A DNA stretch of 64,000 bases from Fodinicola feengrottensis. GTDB lineage: Bacteria; Actinomycetota; Actinomycetes; Mycobacteriales; HKI-0501. Under the pieces are notes generated by a model. That model had not been told where the DNA came from and made no database searches. It saw only the letters and a program-made list of their open reading frames with translations. Both the position numbers and the translations under genes were made by a program. This document shows, piece by piece, positions 10,533-20,450 of the stretch (within the stretch, counting starts at the first letter, position 1; each line of letters starts with the position of its first letter). The DNA lies in NCBI RefSeq assembly GCF_010993775.1, contig NZ_WOTO01000047.1, positions 1 through 64,000 of the forward strand. Direction: 5' to 3'.

Positions 10533-11135
10533 CAGTTCGACACCTTCCCATCGCCGGTGTCATAACTCGAACCTGACGGTGAAACAGAAGCACCGCTTGG
10601 GGAAGCACCAGACCCACCGCCGGTGAACAACGAGTCAATGTCGTTGGCATTGGCGGCATTCAGAGCTTCGGTCGTCTTGTAGTTCGCGATGATTTGATTG
10701 GTCGCACTGACCGCCGTCCCCAACTGCGTCACCATACTGTTCAACTGGGCCGAGACAGCACCGTCGATACCGACAACCTGATTGAAGACACGAATACCCG
10801 GCGGAAAGGTGCCGGTTTTGGGCTGAGACTGGTCGATCCCGAGCTGAGTTCGAAGATGCGAGATTGACGCATTCAACTGACCCACATACGTCTGTACGTT
10901 GGTCAGCCAGCCAGGAACCTTCGACATTGCGTCCAGGTTGACCTCGATGCTGCCGGAGCCGCTGGGTGTGGACGGTACGCCGTCGTTGCTCGTTTTCCCC
11001 TTGCCTGGGGGTGAATGCGGGTACCGAGCCAGGGTCTGGATCATGCGGTGGGGTGAAAAGGTCCTTGCCGGCGCCAAGAAGCGGATCCCCGTTGTCGCCC
11101 TTGTTGGGTAAATGAATGTAGCCCGACTCTGTCAT
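10532..11135 (-). CDS. ESX-associated helical protein, cassette 1 (frameshifted)
   Basis: Translation from ATG 11135 gives MTESGYIHLPNKGDNGDPLL, then a break at the run near 11000-11010 leads into SIEVNLDAMSKVPGWLTNVQ and on to the stop at 10532. The helical core ends with NQIIANYKTTEALNAANAND, matching DQIIHNYSTVEALNHANAQD in the gene at 24820. Both paralogues stand immediately upstream of a WXG-like protein with the acidic tail, so I read them as partners such as a co-secreted dimer mate. No WXG motif is visible. Family name unknown. Confidence 0.65.
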
Positions 11136-11165
11136 CGCGAGCCCCCGTGGGTGGTGGTGAAAGAT

Positions 11166-11204
11166 CGATGGCCCCGCCCCGAGCGGAGTCGGGCGGGGCC
11201 ATCG
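11166..11204 (-). terminator. strong hairpin downstream of esxA
   Basis: A perfect 14-bp stem, CGATGGCCCCGCCC pairing with GGGCGGGGCCATCG, encloses an 11-nt loop directly after the esxA stop on the leftward strand, and CTTTC follows it. It could end or attenuate the esxBA message before the large downstream substrates, giving more EsxAB than the rest, as is common in ESX operons. Confidence 0.65.
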
Positions 11205-11223
11205 AGCGCGTACGTGGGATGGG

Positions 11224-11514
11224 CTAGCCGAACATGCCCTTGTTGGCGGATTCGGTGGCCTGGTAGTTGTCGTTGGCGACCGAGACCGCGGTGCCGATCT
11301 GGTTCAGGATGGACGCCATCCCGTTGATGGCCTGGTCGAACTGGGCCTGCTGCGCTTGGTAGCTCTGCGACGCGGAACCCTGCCAGTTGTCGGCGAAGTT
11401 CTTCACAAAGCGGCGCAGGTCTTCGGCCTGCTGGGTGATCTGGTTCCAGGCGCCCTGAATGTCGAGGTGCGCGCTCTGCAGTGCCTCGTACTGAACCTTT
11501 ACTGCGTCTGACAT
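11224..11514 (-). CDS. esxA: WXG100 protein, ESAT-6-like
   Basis: The 96-residue protein forms two helices joined by the WQG turn (FADNWQGSASQSY, near residue 44). Size, motif and position next to a second WXG100 gene and eccC identify an ESAT-6-like secreted protein that should dimerise with the product of the upstream gene. The usual C-terminal Y-x-x-x-D/E export signal is not obvious here and is likelier on the partner. Start is the only suitable ATG. Confidence 0.92.
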   Translation of the reverse strand: MSDAVKVQYEALQSAHLDIQGAWNQITQQAEDLRRFVKNFADNWQGSASQSYQAQQAQFDQAINGMASILNQIGTAVSVANDNYQATESANKGMFG

Positions 11515-11554
11515 CGGGAAAACCTCAATCTTCGAATAGTCAGGGAATCAGGGG

Positions 11555-11872
11555 TCAGGACGCGCCCAGCGAGCCCATGATCTTGTTGAAGGTCGAGTGC
11601 TCCTGGTCTTCGGCCGCGTTGTACGTCGAACCGGCCTGGTCCAGCAGTTGGGCGATGTTTTCCAGCGCGGTGTTCAGCTTCTGCTGATCGGCGGTCCAGG
11701 TGGCGTGCAGGTTGTGGAACGCTGCCGCCGCCTTTCCGGCCCACTGGCCCTGCAGGCCCTCGAGCTTGTTCCCCAATGTGGTGATCTCGGTTTGCAGGTC
11801 TTGCGACACCTGCCGGACGTGGGCTGACGCTTGTGCGTGGGCGCCCTCGGTATAACCGTAGCCACCTGACAT
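11555..11872 (-). CDS. esxB: WXG100 protein, CFP-10-like
   Basis: The 105-residue protein has the turn QWAGKAAAAF near residue 43 between two helices and a C-terminal extension carrying YNAAEDQEHS, which fits the Y-x-x-x-[D/E] export signature recognised by EccC. It precedes esxA by 40 nt and follows eccC, all on one strand. It should form the 1:1 EsxB-EsxA heterodimer that is the core substrate of the system. Confidence 0.92.
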   Translation of the reverse strand: MSGGYGYTEGAHAQASAHVRQVSQDLQTEITTLGNKLEGLQGQWAGKAAAAFHNLHATWTADQQKLNTALENIAQLLDQAGSTYNAAEDQEHSTFNKIMGSLGAS

Positions 11873-11942
11873 CTTTCACCCCGTTCTGAGTTCCTGACTG
11901 GCCGGGCATATGCCGGCCCGAACGCGGATAACCTTACACGAG

Positions 11943-11972
11943 GTGGACAACCGATTGCAGTCGTTTGTCCAC
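11943..11972. promoter_or_regulatory. inverted repeat upstream of esxB
   Basis: GTGGACAA at 11943-11950 pairs perfectly with TTGTCCAC at 11965-11972 across 14 nt, in the 131-nt gap between eccC and esxB. The spacing puts the half-sites about two helical turns apart, as in a dimeric repressor or activator site. No protein can be assigned. Confidence 0.4.
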
Positions 11973-12003
11973 ACCAAGCGGCCTCATCAGCGGATTCATG
12001 CGG

Positions 12004-15000
12004 CTAACTCGGCGGTGTGTACGCGAGCTGAACCAACTGAACACCGTCTTTACGGCGCACCATCGTGCCGCGACCCGGCGGTTGCTGCGAAGGCCGTACG
12101 TTGCCTAGAAGAGCGCCTTCGTCGCGTTGTCCGGCCATCACGATTCCAGGGCTGCCAATCTCCTTTATTCGCTGCATCACTGGCTCGTAGATCGATCTGC
12201 CGGCACCGCCGCTGCGGCGCGCGATGATCAGGTGCAGGCCGATGTCCTGCGCCTGCGGAATGAACTCCAGCAATGCCGAGATCGGGTTTCCGGACGGGGT
12301 GACCACCAGGTCGTAATCGTCGACAACGACGTAAAGATCTGGTCCAGACCACCAACTCCGGTTCCGCAACTGCTCGGCGGTGAGATCTGGCCCCGGAAGC
12401 CGCTGGGTCATGGCCGCTTTTACGTCTTTGATCATCGATTGCAGTGACGTGCTTGAGGCCGCGTAGCCGATCACGTGATCGGTTTCGACCGTGCCCAGCA
12501 GACTGCGACGATAGTCGGCTATCAGAATGCGGGCCTCGTCTGGCCTGTGCCGCGCGACCAATCCGGTCAGCACGTGGCGTAGGAAAGACGATTTCCCGCA
12601 TTCGGAGTCGCCGAACACCACGAAATGCGAATCGCTCCTGAAATCCAGGAAAACCGGCCGCAGCTGCGACTCGTTGATCCCGATGGGCAACCCACCGGGG
12701 TCGGTGAGCGGTGGCAGTTCCGCGGCCGAAAGCAGGGTGGGAAGCAGTCGTACGCGCGGTGCGGCCTCGTGTTTCCATGCCTGGCGTACGCGTGCGACCA
12801 GGTCAGTGACGCCCTCGCTGAGATCGTCGGCCGAACGGCTGCTGTCGATACGCGGCAGCGCGGCGAGGAAATGCAGTTTCTCGCGGGAAAGTCCACGGCC
12901 CGGGTTACCGGCCGGTACGTTCACCGCGACCCGCCGGTCGATCGCCGAATCGGACGGATCGCCGAGCCGCAGCTCCAATCGAGTCCCCAGCAGGTCGCTC
13001 AGCGCCGGACGCATCTCCATCCAGCGCGCCACCGAAATGACCACGTGTACGCCGTACCCGAGACCACGTGCGGCGATTTGAGTAATGGCCTGCTCAAGAT
13101 CCTCGTACTCCTGCCGAACCGTGCCCCCCATCCGTCCACGATCAGGAAAACATCACCGAACGGATCATCGGTGATTTCGCCAGCGGCTCGCCGCCGGCGG
13201 TACGTGGACATCGAGTCCACACCCAGTTCGGCGAACCGCTTTTCCCGATCGTCCAGAACGGTGCTCACCTCGGCGACAACCCGCCGGATCACCTCAGCGT
13301 CGGTACGACTCGCCACCCCGCCAACATGCGGGAGGTCGCGCAGGCCGGCGAAAGTGCCGCCACCGAAGTCGAGGACGAAGAACTGCGCCTCGCGCGGCGT
13401 GTGGCTGAGCGCCAGCGAGCAGAGCAGCGAGCGAAGCAGGGTGCTCTTGCCACTGCGCGGGCCGCCGGCCACCACCACGTGTCCCTCAGCGCCTTCCAGC
13501 CGCGCCCAGAGCACGTCACGGCGCTGCTCGAACGGCCGGTCAATGATGCCAACCGGCACGGTGAGCCGGCCGAGCCCCGCCCAACCGGCCGGACACAGCC
13601 CGCGGTCCGGATCCTCCTGCAGGTCCGGCATCAGCTGGTCCAGCGCGGGAGGTTCGCCGAGCGGCGGGAGCCAGACCTGGTGGGCCGGCGGGCCCTGGCC
13701 GGCCAGCCGACGGACGATGACATCGAGCAGGCTGTCGCCGATGGCGTCCTCGTCGCGGGTCGGCATCGGCATCGGTGTGCTGTCGTCGGCGCTGCCCTGC
13801 ACCGGTGCCAGCGTGTACGGGACAACCTGACGCGCGGCGGCGGCCACCCGGCCAGCCGACGGCGCCTCGCCGGGATCGCGATAGAGCCCGGAAACGTATG
13901 CGGCCCGGAACCGGATCATCGTCTGGGTGTCGATTTTCAGATAACCGTGCCCAGGCGCGGACGGCAGTTCGTACGCGTCCGGAACACCCAGGACGATCCG
14001 CGACTCGACCGCAGAAAAGGTGCGCAGCCCGATCCGGTACGACAAATGGGTGTCCAGACCTCGGAGTTTCCCTTCCTCCAACCGCTGGGATGCCAGCAAC
14101 AAATGCACGGCCAGCGATCGACCCAACCGTCCGATCTGCACGAACAGGTCGATGAAATCGGGTTTTGCCGACAACAGCTCAGAAAATTCGTCGCACACGA
14201 TCAGCAGGCTGGGCAGCGGGGCGAGGTCGGCACCGGCGAGGCGGGCACGTTCATAGTCGCGTACGGACGAATAGTTCCCGGCGGACCGCAGAAGTTCCTG
14301 GCGGCGGACCAACTCGCCATTCAACGCGTCCTGCATCCGGTCAACCAGGTGCAACTCCTCGGCGAGGTTGGTGATGACCGCGGAAGTGTGCGGCAGGTTC
14401 ACCAAAGGCGCGAAGGTCGCGCCGCCTTTGAAGTCGACAAGGACAAAATTCAGGGTCTCGGACGAATGGGTGATGGCCAGTCCGGAAACGAGCGTACGCA
14501 GCAGTTCGGACTTCCCGGAACCGGTGGCGCCGATCAGCAGGCCGTGCGGGCCCATGCCCTCCTGCGCCGACTCCTTGAAATCCAGGTCGACCGCGATGCC
14601 GTCCGGGTTCAGGCCGATCGGGATCCGCAACCGGTCCCGGTTCGGCCGCGGCCGCCAGGTGAGGGTCGGATCGATGGCGCCGGCGTCACCGATGGCCAGC
14701 AGGTCGGGCAGCTCGGTGGCGACCGACAGCGGCTCGTCGGCGTTCGCGGTCTGGCTGATCCGGTACGGCGCGAGTTGTCGCGCCAGGCCGTCCGCCTGCG
14801 ATTTCGACAGCAGGTCGGGAGCCCCGATGGAGGAGGAGCCGTTTCGGCTGACGATCGAGATGGCGTCGTCGTCGATGCGCAGCACCAAAGTGGAGCGGGT
14901 GACATCGCGCGGGACGACGCCGGAGAGGTCGATGACCGTACTGCCCTGCAATCCCGCGCCCAGCAGCTGACAGTCGCCGCTCACCTCGCCACCGTCGAGG

Positions 15001-15955
15001 ATGACCAGCAGATGCGGCTGGTCCTTGACCGGCGGGTTGTTTGGCGAGTGCCGCGACCGGCCGGCGAGCAGTTCGTCGAACTCGGTCTCCAGCTCCTCCA
15101 ACGTCTCGGCGACCCGGCGGCTCGGGCCGGCGTTGTCCGGCCGGCCGGACCGCAACGCGTGCGGCAGCCACTTGATCCAGTCCCAGTCGCCCCACCGGTC
15201 GTACGGCGCGCAGACCGAAACCCACAGGTCGTCCGGCGAGTGGAACGAGGCCGCCTGGCCGAGCAGCGAGCGTACGAGCGCCAACGCCCGCGCGCGATCA
15301 CCTTGTACGACAATGCGGCCGAACGCGCGCAGGGACAGCGCGACCGGCAGTTCTGGAACCGTCGTATAGCTGCGAACAAAACGCCTCAGCGCAATCGCCG
15401 CCATCGGCTCCAAGTCCTCGACCGGCTTGGTTTCCGGCGTGACCAACTGGATCGCGAGGCGCTGCGGCCCGACCGCGATCCGAAGCTCGCCGAAGTCGTC
15501 GTCACCGACCGGCGCTCCCAAAGCCGCCGGCCGGCGACCACCGACCACAGCGCATCCGGCGACGGATGGCGCCAGGTCAGCGACTCGCGCTGCTGCTTGG
15601 CGGCACGGCGTACCTGCCGGCGAATTTGGGCCAGATAACGCATGTAGTCGCGGCGCTCGGCATTCAACTCCGCCTTTTCCTGCGCGCCACCGCCGCCGGC
15701 GCCGCCGAGGAAGGCACCGATCATCGACACGCCCAGCAACCCGCCGGCGATGTACGTGACTGGACCACCTCCGCGGCCGGCGTAGAGAAACGCCACCGCG
15801 CCGACCCCGGCGATCGCCGGCAGGATCATCAGCAGCCGGCCGAGCCCCTTGGGCAACACCTCCGGCAGCTCCGGCGGTGATTCCAACAGGATTTCACCGC
15901 GCGGCATCGGTGGACCGTGCCGGCGCGGAGGGCGCCGAAACAGAACAGTCGCCAC
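12004..15955 (-). CDS. eccC: EccC, FtsK/SpoIIIE-type ATPase of type VII secretion
   Basis: Joined across breaks near 15520 and 13130, the protein is about 1317 residues, the usual EccC length with the Ca and Cb parts fused. Two N-terminal membrane helices (about 45-90) precede three ATPase modules: Walker A GATGSGKSELL near residue 478 with Walker B LLIVCDEF; GGPRSGKSTLL near 833 with VFLIVDGW; and GDSECGKSSFL near 1115 with LYVVVDDYD. EccC is the motor that binds the EsxB signal and drives export. ATG 15955 lies 98 nt from the divergent eccD start, so a shared promoter region drives both halves of the locus. Confidence 0.95.
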
Positions 15956-16053
15956 TGCAAAGCCTCCCCGTGTGCGGCCGTGGACTCAACCGCAATCCGC
16001 GCCATCGTATGTAGTCTGCCTACGATTCGGGAGACACGGGGAGGAACCAAATC

Positions 16054-17457
16054 ATGGCGGTGGCGGCTTCCGGGCTCTGCAGGGTGACTGTGTGTGGTGC
16101 CCCTCGTACCCGCATCGACCTGGCACTTCCCGAGGAAGTGCCGCTGGCCGAGCTGGTGCCCACCTTGCTGCGATATGCCGGCGAGGACATGATCGACGCC
16201 GGCTCGGCACACGGCGGGTGGGCGCTGTCCCGGCTCGGCGCGCCGCCGTTGGACACCGGGCGCAGTTGCGTGCAACTGGAAATTCGGGACGGCGAGCAGC
16301 TGCATTTCACCCCCCGCGGTCGGCGGCACCGCCGGAGGCGGTTTTCGACGACGTGGTGGACGCGATCGCCACCGCCACGAACAGTCGCAGCGGCCGCTGG
16401 AATGCCCGCGCGAGCCGTGTCGTCGGGTTGGTCGCTGGTACGGCCGGATTGCTGCTCGCCGCCGCGGTGATCGCCACCGCCGGTCCGCCGGAATTCCTCG
16501 GCGCGTCCGTGGCGGGGTTAATCGCACTCGTGCTTTTTGGTGCGGGCGCAGCGTTTTCCCGCGCACTTTCAGACGCTCGTACGGGCGCGATTCTGGGCGG
16601 GCTGGCCATTGTTTACGCATTCCTGGCCGGTCTGCTGGCCCTGGGCGGCGGCCGTACGATCAGCCAACTCGGGGCGCCCCACGCGCTGGTCGGCTTCACG
16701 CTGATGACAGTGATGACCGTGCTGGTCGCGCTCACGGTGGCCGACCATGTACCAACCTTCGTGACGCTGGCGATCGCCGGCCTCTTTGGCGTGGTCGGGT
16801 CCACGATGGTGGTGCTGACGCCGGCCACCGGAGCCGGGGTGGCGGCGGTCGCCGCCGCCGTGGCGTTTGCCGCCGCCGCGCCCGCGCTGCCGTTGCTCTC
16901 GTTCCGGCTGGCCCGGCTGCCGATGCCGGCGATTCCGACCGGTCCGGAAGACCTGAAAACGGACACCGACTCGGTGCCCGGCCAGCAGGTGCTGCGCCGC
17001 AGCGAACTGGCCGACCGCTATTTCGTCGGCCTCCTGGTCGCCACCGCGTTGATCACCGGGCTCGCCGAGATTTTGCTGGTGCTGGAAGGAAGTGTCTTCG
17101 GCTGGTCTCTTTGTGCGGTGATGGCGCTGGTGTTGCTTGCTGATGCGTACGCGCGTGCTTATGAGCGTTCGTCAACGACTCCCGCTGCTGATCGCCAGCC
17201 TCGGCGGACTCGTGCTGCTGGCCGTCGGCTTCGCGGCCGCCGGCGGCCTGGTCATCCGGCTGGCGGCCGTTGTCGGCGGAGTTCTCGCCGTCGTCGTGAT
17301 CGCGCTGCTGTCCGGCCTGGTGATCCCGGGCCGCCGATTCTCGCCGTTCTGGGGACGCGCCCTGGACATCATCGAGGTGCTGCTGGTGGTCGCGATCGTG
17401 CCGCTCGCGATCGGAGTTCTGGGCCTCTATTCGTACGTCCGCGGCCTCACCGGCTAA
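16054..17457 (+). CDS. eccD: EccD, polytopic membrane channel component of ESX
   Basis: The N-terminus (CRVTVCGAPRTRIDLALPE) is the ubiquitin-like cytosolic domain; it is followed by roughly eleven hydrophobic helices ending GVLGLYSYVRGLTG. The ATG at 16054 follows GGGGAGGAACC. Breaks fall near 16320 and 17170-17200; joined length is about 467 residues, normal for EccD. EccD dimers form the membrane cavity of the ESX complex. Its stop codon overlaps that of the convergent MFS gene by a few bases. Confidence 0.9.
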
Positions 17458-18946
17458 CAATCACCGTCACAGCGCGACAGGGACAGCGGGATGCGGGTCG
17501 GGGTCGGCGGTTTGGGTTTGCCGGCCGGCAGAATGACACCGCAAATGAGGGCTCCGACGGCGAAGATCGCGCTGCAGCACCAAAACGCGAAGGTGTAGCT
17601 GTGGATCGCGCCAGCGGTTTGGACGAGCGGACTGCTGGTGTCCTTGCCGGCCAAATAGCGGGTGAGGGCGGAGGCGGCCAGGGAGTTGAGCAGGGCGATG
17701 CCGATGGAACCGCCGATCTGCTGCGCGGTGTTGAGGGTCGCTGAGGCAATGCCAGAATCGGTTTCGGCCAGGCCGGTGGTTCCGGCGTTCATCGCCGGAG
17801 CCATGGTGGCGCCGACCCCGAAACCGAAGAGCATCAGCGGGCCGAGGAGGCCTCCGACGTACGAGCTGCCCGGGCCGATGCCGGTGAGCCAGGCCATGCC
17901 GGCAGCCGCGATGAGCATGCCCGCCGGCACCGGGACCTTCGCGCCAAAGCGTGGGTAGAGCTGGGTGGTGCAGAGGCCGCCGGCGAGGACCAGGGTGGCG
18001 ACCATCGGCAGGAACGCGACACCGGTCATGACCGGCGAAAACCGCAGGATCTCCTGCATGTAGTAGTTCAGGAACAGGAAGGCGCCGAACAGACCGATCC
18101 CGCCGATGAAGATCGCCAGGTTGGAGCCGCCGCGGGCGCGGTCCAGGAGTACGCGCAGCGGCAACAGTGGCTGCTTTGCGCGGGTCTGCCACCAGGCAAA
18201 CAGGGGGCGAGCAGTAGTACGCCCGCGGCCAGGAATCCCCAGGTGTTCGGGTCGCTCCAGGAGTGGGATTCGACGTTGGCGAAGCCGTACACGATGCCGA
18301 ACATGCCCGCCGAGGCGATGAGTGCTCCGGGGATGTCGAGCGTGGGCCGGTCGGTGATCTTGGCCTGGCGGGGCACCAGAATGGCGACGCCGACCAGCGC
18401 CACGGCACTGATGCCGACGTTGACGTAGAGCGTGAAGCGCCAGTTGAGGAACTGGGTGAGCAGGCCGCCGAGCAGCATGCCAACGGCCGCGCCAGAACCC
18501 CGCGACACCGCCGACACACGGCGAAGGCGGTGGCGCGTTCCTTGGCCTCGGTGAAGGTCGTCGAGAGCAGCGAGCGAGAGCGCGGCGGGAGCGAGCATCG
18601 CGCCGGCCAGTCCCTGCAGCGCGCGGGCGGTGACTAGAACCCCGAAAGAGGGCGCGGCGCCACCGAGAGCGGACGCCGCGGCGAAGCCCACCAGTCCGAT
18701 CAAGAGCATCGTCCGGCGCCCGACCAGGTCGCTGACCCGGCCGAACAGCAGCAGCATGCTGCCGAAGGCGAGCGAGTACGCGGTGACGATCCACTGCCGG
18801 TCGCCGAGCGAGAAGCCAAGATCGTGTTGGGCGTTGGGCAGGGCGATGTTGACGATGGTGACGTCGAGTACGTCCATCAACTGAGCCAGGCAGATGACCA
18901 CCAGGATCCACCAGCGTACAGAGCTTGTCGTTCGCACTTCAGTCAT
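17454..18946 (-). CDS. MFS multidrug exporter, DHA2 (EmrB/QacA-like) family (frameshifted)
   Basis: From ATG 18946 (MTEVRTTSSVRWWILVV) the protein has 14 predicted helices in the DHA2 pattern, with LDVTIVNIALP in helix 1 and motif A GRVSDLVGRR after helix 2. Breaks near 18500-18560 (two that compensate) and near 18190 interrupt it; joined length is about 496 residues. It should be a proton-driven drug or metabolite exporter. The upstream SDR gene lies 40 nt away on the same strand under an operator-bearing promoter. The pair is unrelated to secretion and looks inserted into the ESX locus. Confidence 0.85.
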
Positions 18947-18986
18947 TTCTTTCTCACTTTGTTTACGCGAGGGCAGTGTGAGCTGG

Positions 18987-19713
18987 TCAGAGCACCGGCT
19001 TGCGGTCGACGAAGAGCTGTCCGGTCGGTCCGTCGGCACCGAGAGTCGCGGCCCAGACGATGTCGTTGGCGCTGTCCACGGCCGGCCGATCAGTCTCGTC
19101 GACGCGTTCGGGGTGAGTGGCGGTGTTGCCCGGGTCGACGGCATTGACCAGGATCGGAGTGTCTTTCAACGCGCGGCCGAGCACGCCGGTCAGGGCGTTG
19201 AGCAGGTATTTGGCCATCGCGTACGCCGGGGAGCGCATCGGCTCGCCGAGGTCGAGGCCGACAGCGACCTGCTGCGCGGCCAGGCTGGAGACGTTCACGA
19301 TCCGGGCCGCCGGGGCCGCGGTCAGCAGCGGGAGCAGCGCCTGGGTCAGGGCCCACGGGCCGATCACCGAAACTTCCAGCGCGGAGCGTACGACGTCCAT
19401 GTCGGCGTCCAGCGCGGAAAGGACCCGGTAGTCGGGCATCCCGCTGGCGTTGTTGACCAGTGCGTCGAGGTGGCCGAAGGTCTGAGTGACGTAACTGCCG
19501 GCCTCGTCCATGCTGGCCTGGTCGGCCAGGTCCAGGCGCAGGGCGGTCGCCGCGTACCCGTCTTCGCGCAGCCGCTCGGCCAGCGGTTTCGGCCGCTGCG
19601 AGGTCGCGTGCGGCGAGGATGACATGAAAATCGAGTTCAGCGAATCGCCGGGCGACAGCGAAGCCTAGTCCGGCCTCGCGGCTAACTCCGGTGATCAGAG
19701 CGGTCTTGGTCAT
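18987..19713 (-). CDS. short-chain dehydrogenase/reductase (frameshifted)
   Basis: ATG 19713 follows an AGAAGGA site. The NAD(P)-binding motif TGVSREAGLGFAVA, NNAS (LVNNASG), catalytic Ser (VNVSS) and YAMAK are all visible, defining a classical SDR of about 242 residues. A single break near 19585-19600 separates the cofactor-binding start from the rest. The substrate is unknown. The gene leads the SDR-MFS operon and probably modifies a compound that induces or is exported by the transporter. Confidence 0.85.
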
Positions 19714-19745
19714 GGGGGTCCTTCTACGGTTGCGAACATCGTTAC

Positions 19746-19782
19746 GAACTAAGTTCTACTCAACGAACTAAGTTCGTGTCAA
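19746..19782 (-). promoter_or_regulatory. promoter with twin palindromic operators for the SDR-MFS operon
   Basis: GAACTAAGTTC, a perfect palindrome around a central A, occurs at 19746-19756 and again at 19765-19775, centre spacing 19 bp. On the minus strand a consensus TTGACA (-35; 19777-19782) and TAGAAC (-10; 19753-19758) are separated by 18 bp, so the two operators cover the spacer and the -10. This is the layout of a TetR- or MarR-type repressed promoter. No such regulator gene adjoins it. Confidence 0.75.
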
Positions 19783-19935
19783 TGTGTAGTGAGCCAGCTG
19801 ACCTTTACTCTCCAGCAACACTGGGCGTTGTACGCGACCGCACGTTCGTAGACTGTTGACCGTTCGTAGAATTAACAGCCCGACAGTTTTCGTGCCATTG
19901 GACAGCCCCTCGGCTCATCGACCGCGGAACAATGT

Positions 19936-19959
19936 CCCGCACTCGACACCGAGTGCGGG
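19936..19959. other. stem-loop
   Basis: CCCGCACTC pairs with GAGTGCGGG around a 6-nt loop, and GGTTTTG follows on the plus strand. It resembles a terminator, but no plus-strand gene precedes it; it may be a remnant of the repeat-rich intergenic region. The 19783-20001 gap holds nothing else I can support. Confidence 0.4.
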
Positions 19960-20001
19960 GGTTTTGTGCCGCACTCAACGACCAAGACCACAGCAAACCC
20001 A

Positions 20002-20182
20002 GGTGCGGCGCAAAACTGTCGTACCCACCCCCAAAAATCACCCCCACCCAGTGACGGGTGGGGGGCGGGTTCGAGGACCAATGTTCAACCAAAAATTAAG
20101 GTCCACCTCTCAACCCACCCCCCGCCCGTTCAAAGGGAGGGGGAAAGAAAAACAGACACCTACGACAATTTCGCGCCGCTAC
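20002..20182 (+). repeat. MITE-like repeat, copy 1
   Basis: About 181 bp that match the reverse complement of 54256-54438 at roughly nine bases in ten. It begins GGTGCGGCGCAAAACTGTCG and ends with a decayed inverted copy (TACGACAATTTCGCGCCGC). Inside are a CACCC/GGGTG hairpin, the shared AT-rich stretch CCAAAAATTAAGG and a second C-rich/G-rich hairpin. No ORF is present. This copy is the more degenerate one. Confidence 0.75.
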
Positions 20183-20291
20183 GGCTTGTCGCGGCTAAAC
20201 CAGCCACACAGTTTTCCATCCACCCCCCGCCCGCGCGGCGCACGTAGGCCGCCCACGTTCGCGCGGCGACCGGAGGTCGCCCAGGTTCGTG

Positions 20292-20450
20292 GCGGTGGGG
20301 TGCCCGGTTTTTTTTGGGCGCACCGGCGACGCTAACCGGACGCGCCGCCGCAGGAACTGCGGCCAGAGCCACTGCGGTGGGGTGCCCGCCCTTTGGGCAC
20401 CCCGGCGACGCGAACACCTTCGCGCCGCGGCAGGAACTGCCGCCATAAAC
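20292..20450. repeat. two diverged tandem repeats of about 81 bp with hairpins
   Basis: Both units begin GCGGTGGGGTGCCCG (20292 and 20374), continue with a GGGTGCCC/GGGCACCC hairpin, GGCGACGC, and a GCAGGAACTGC segment that is itself palindromic. They run up to the stop codon of the leftward ESX gene at 20451, so they may act as its terminator or as a REP-like element. The second unit keeps the better hairpin. Confidence 0.6.

Noticed and set aside
13326..15638. 770-codon plus-strand open frame over eccC
   Set aside because: It is antisense to the conserved EccC ATPase domains and has Arg/Gln-rich composition typical of high-GC shadow frames.
15849..17744. 631-codon plus-strand frame read as one protein over eccD
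   Set aside because: Only the middle part is eccD; the start and end are out-of-frame readings joined by indels and past the real TAA at 17457.
19936..19959. Terminator of the SDR-MFS operon
   Set aside because: It lies upstream of that leftward operon and no plus-strand gene leads to it.
20292..20450. CRISPR array
   Set aside because: Only two diverged units, no unique spacers and no cas genes.
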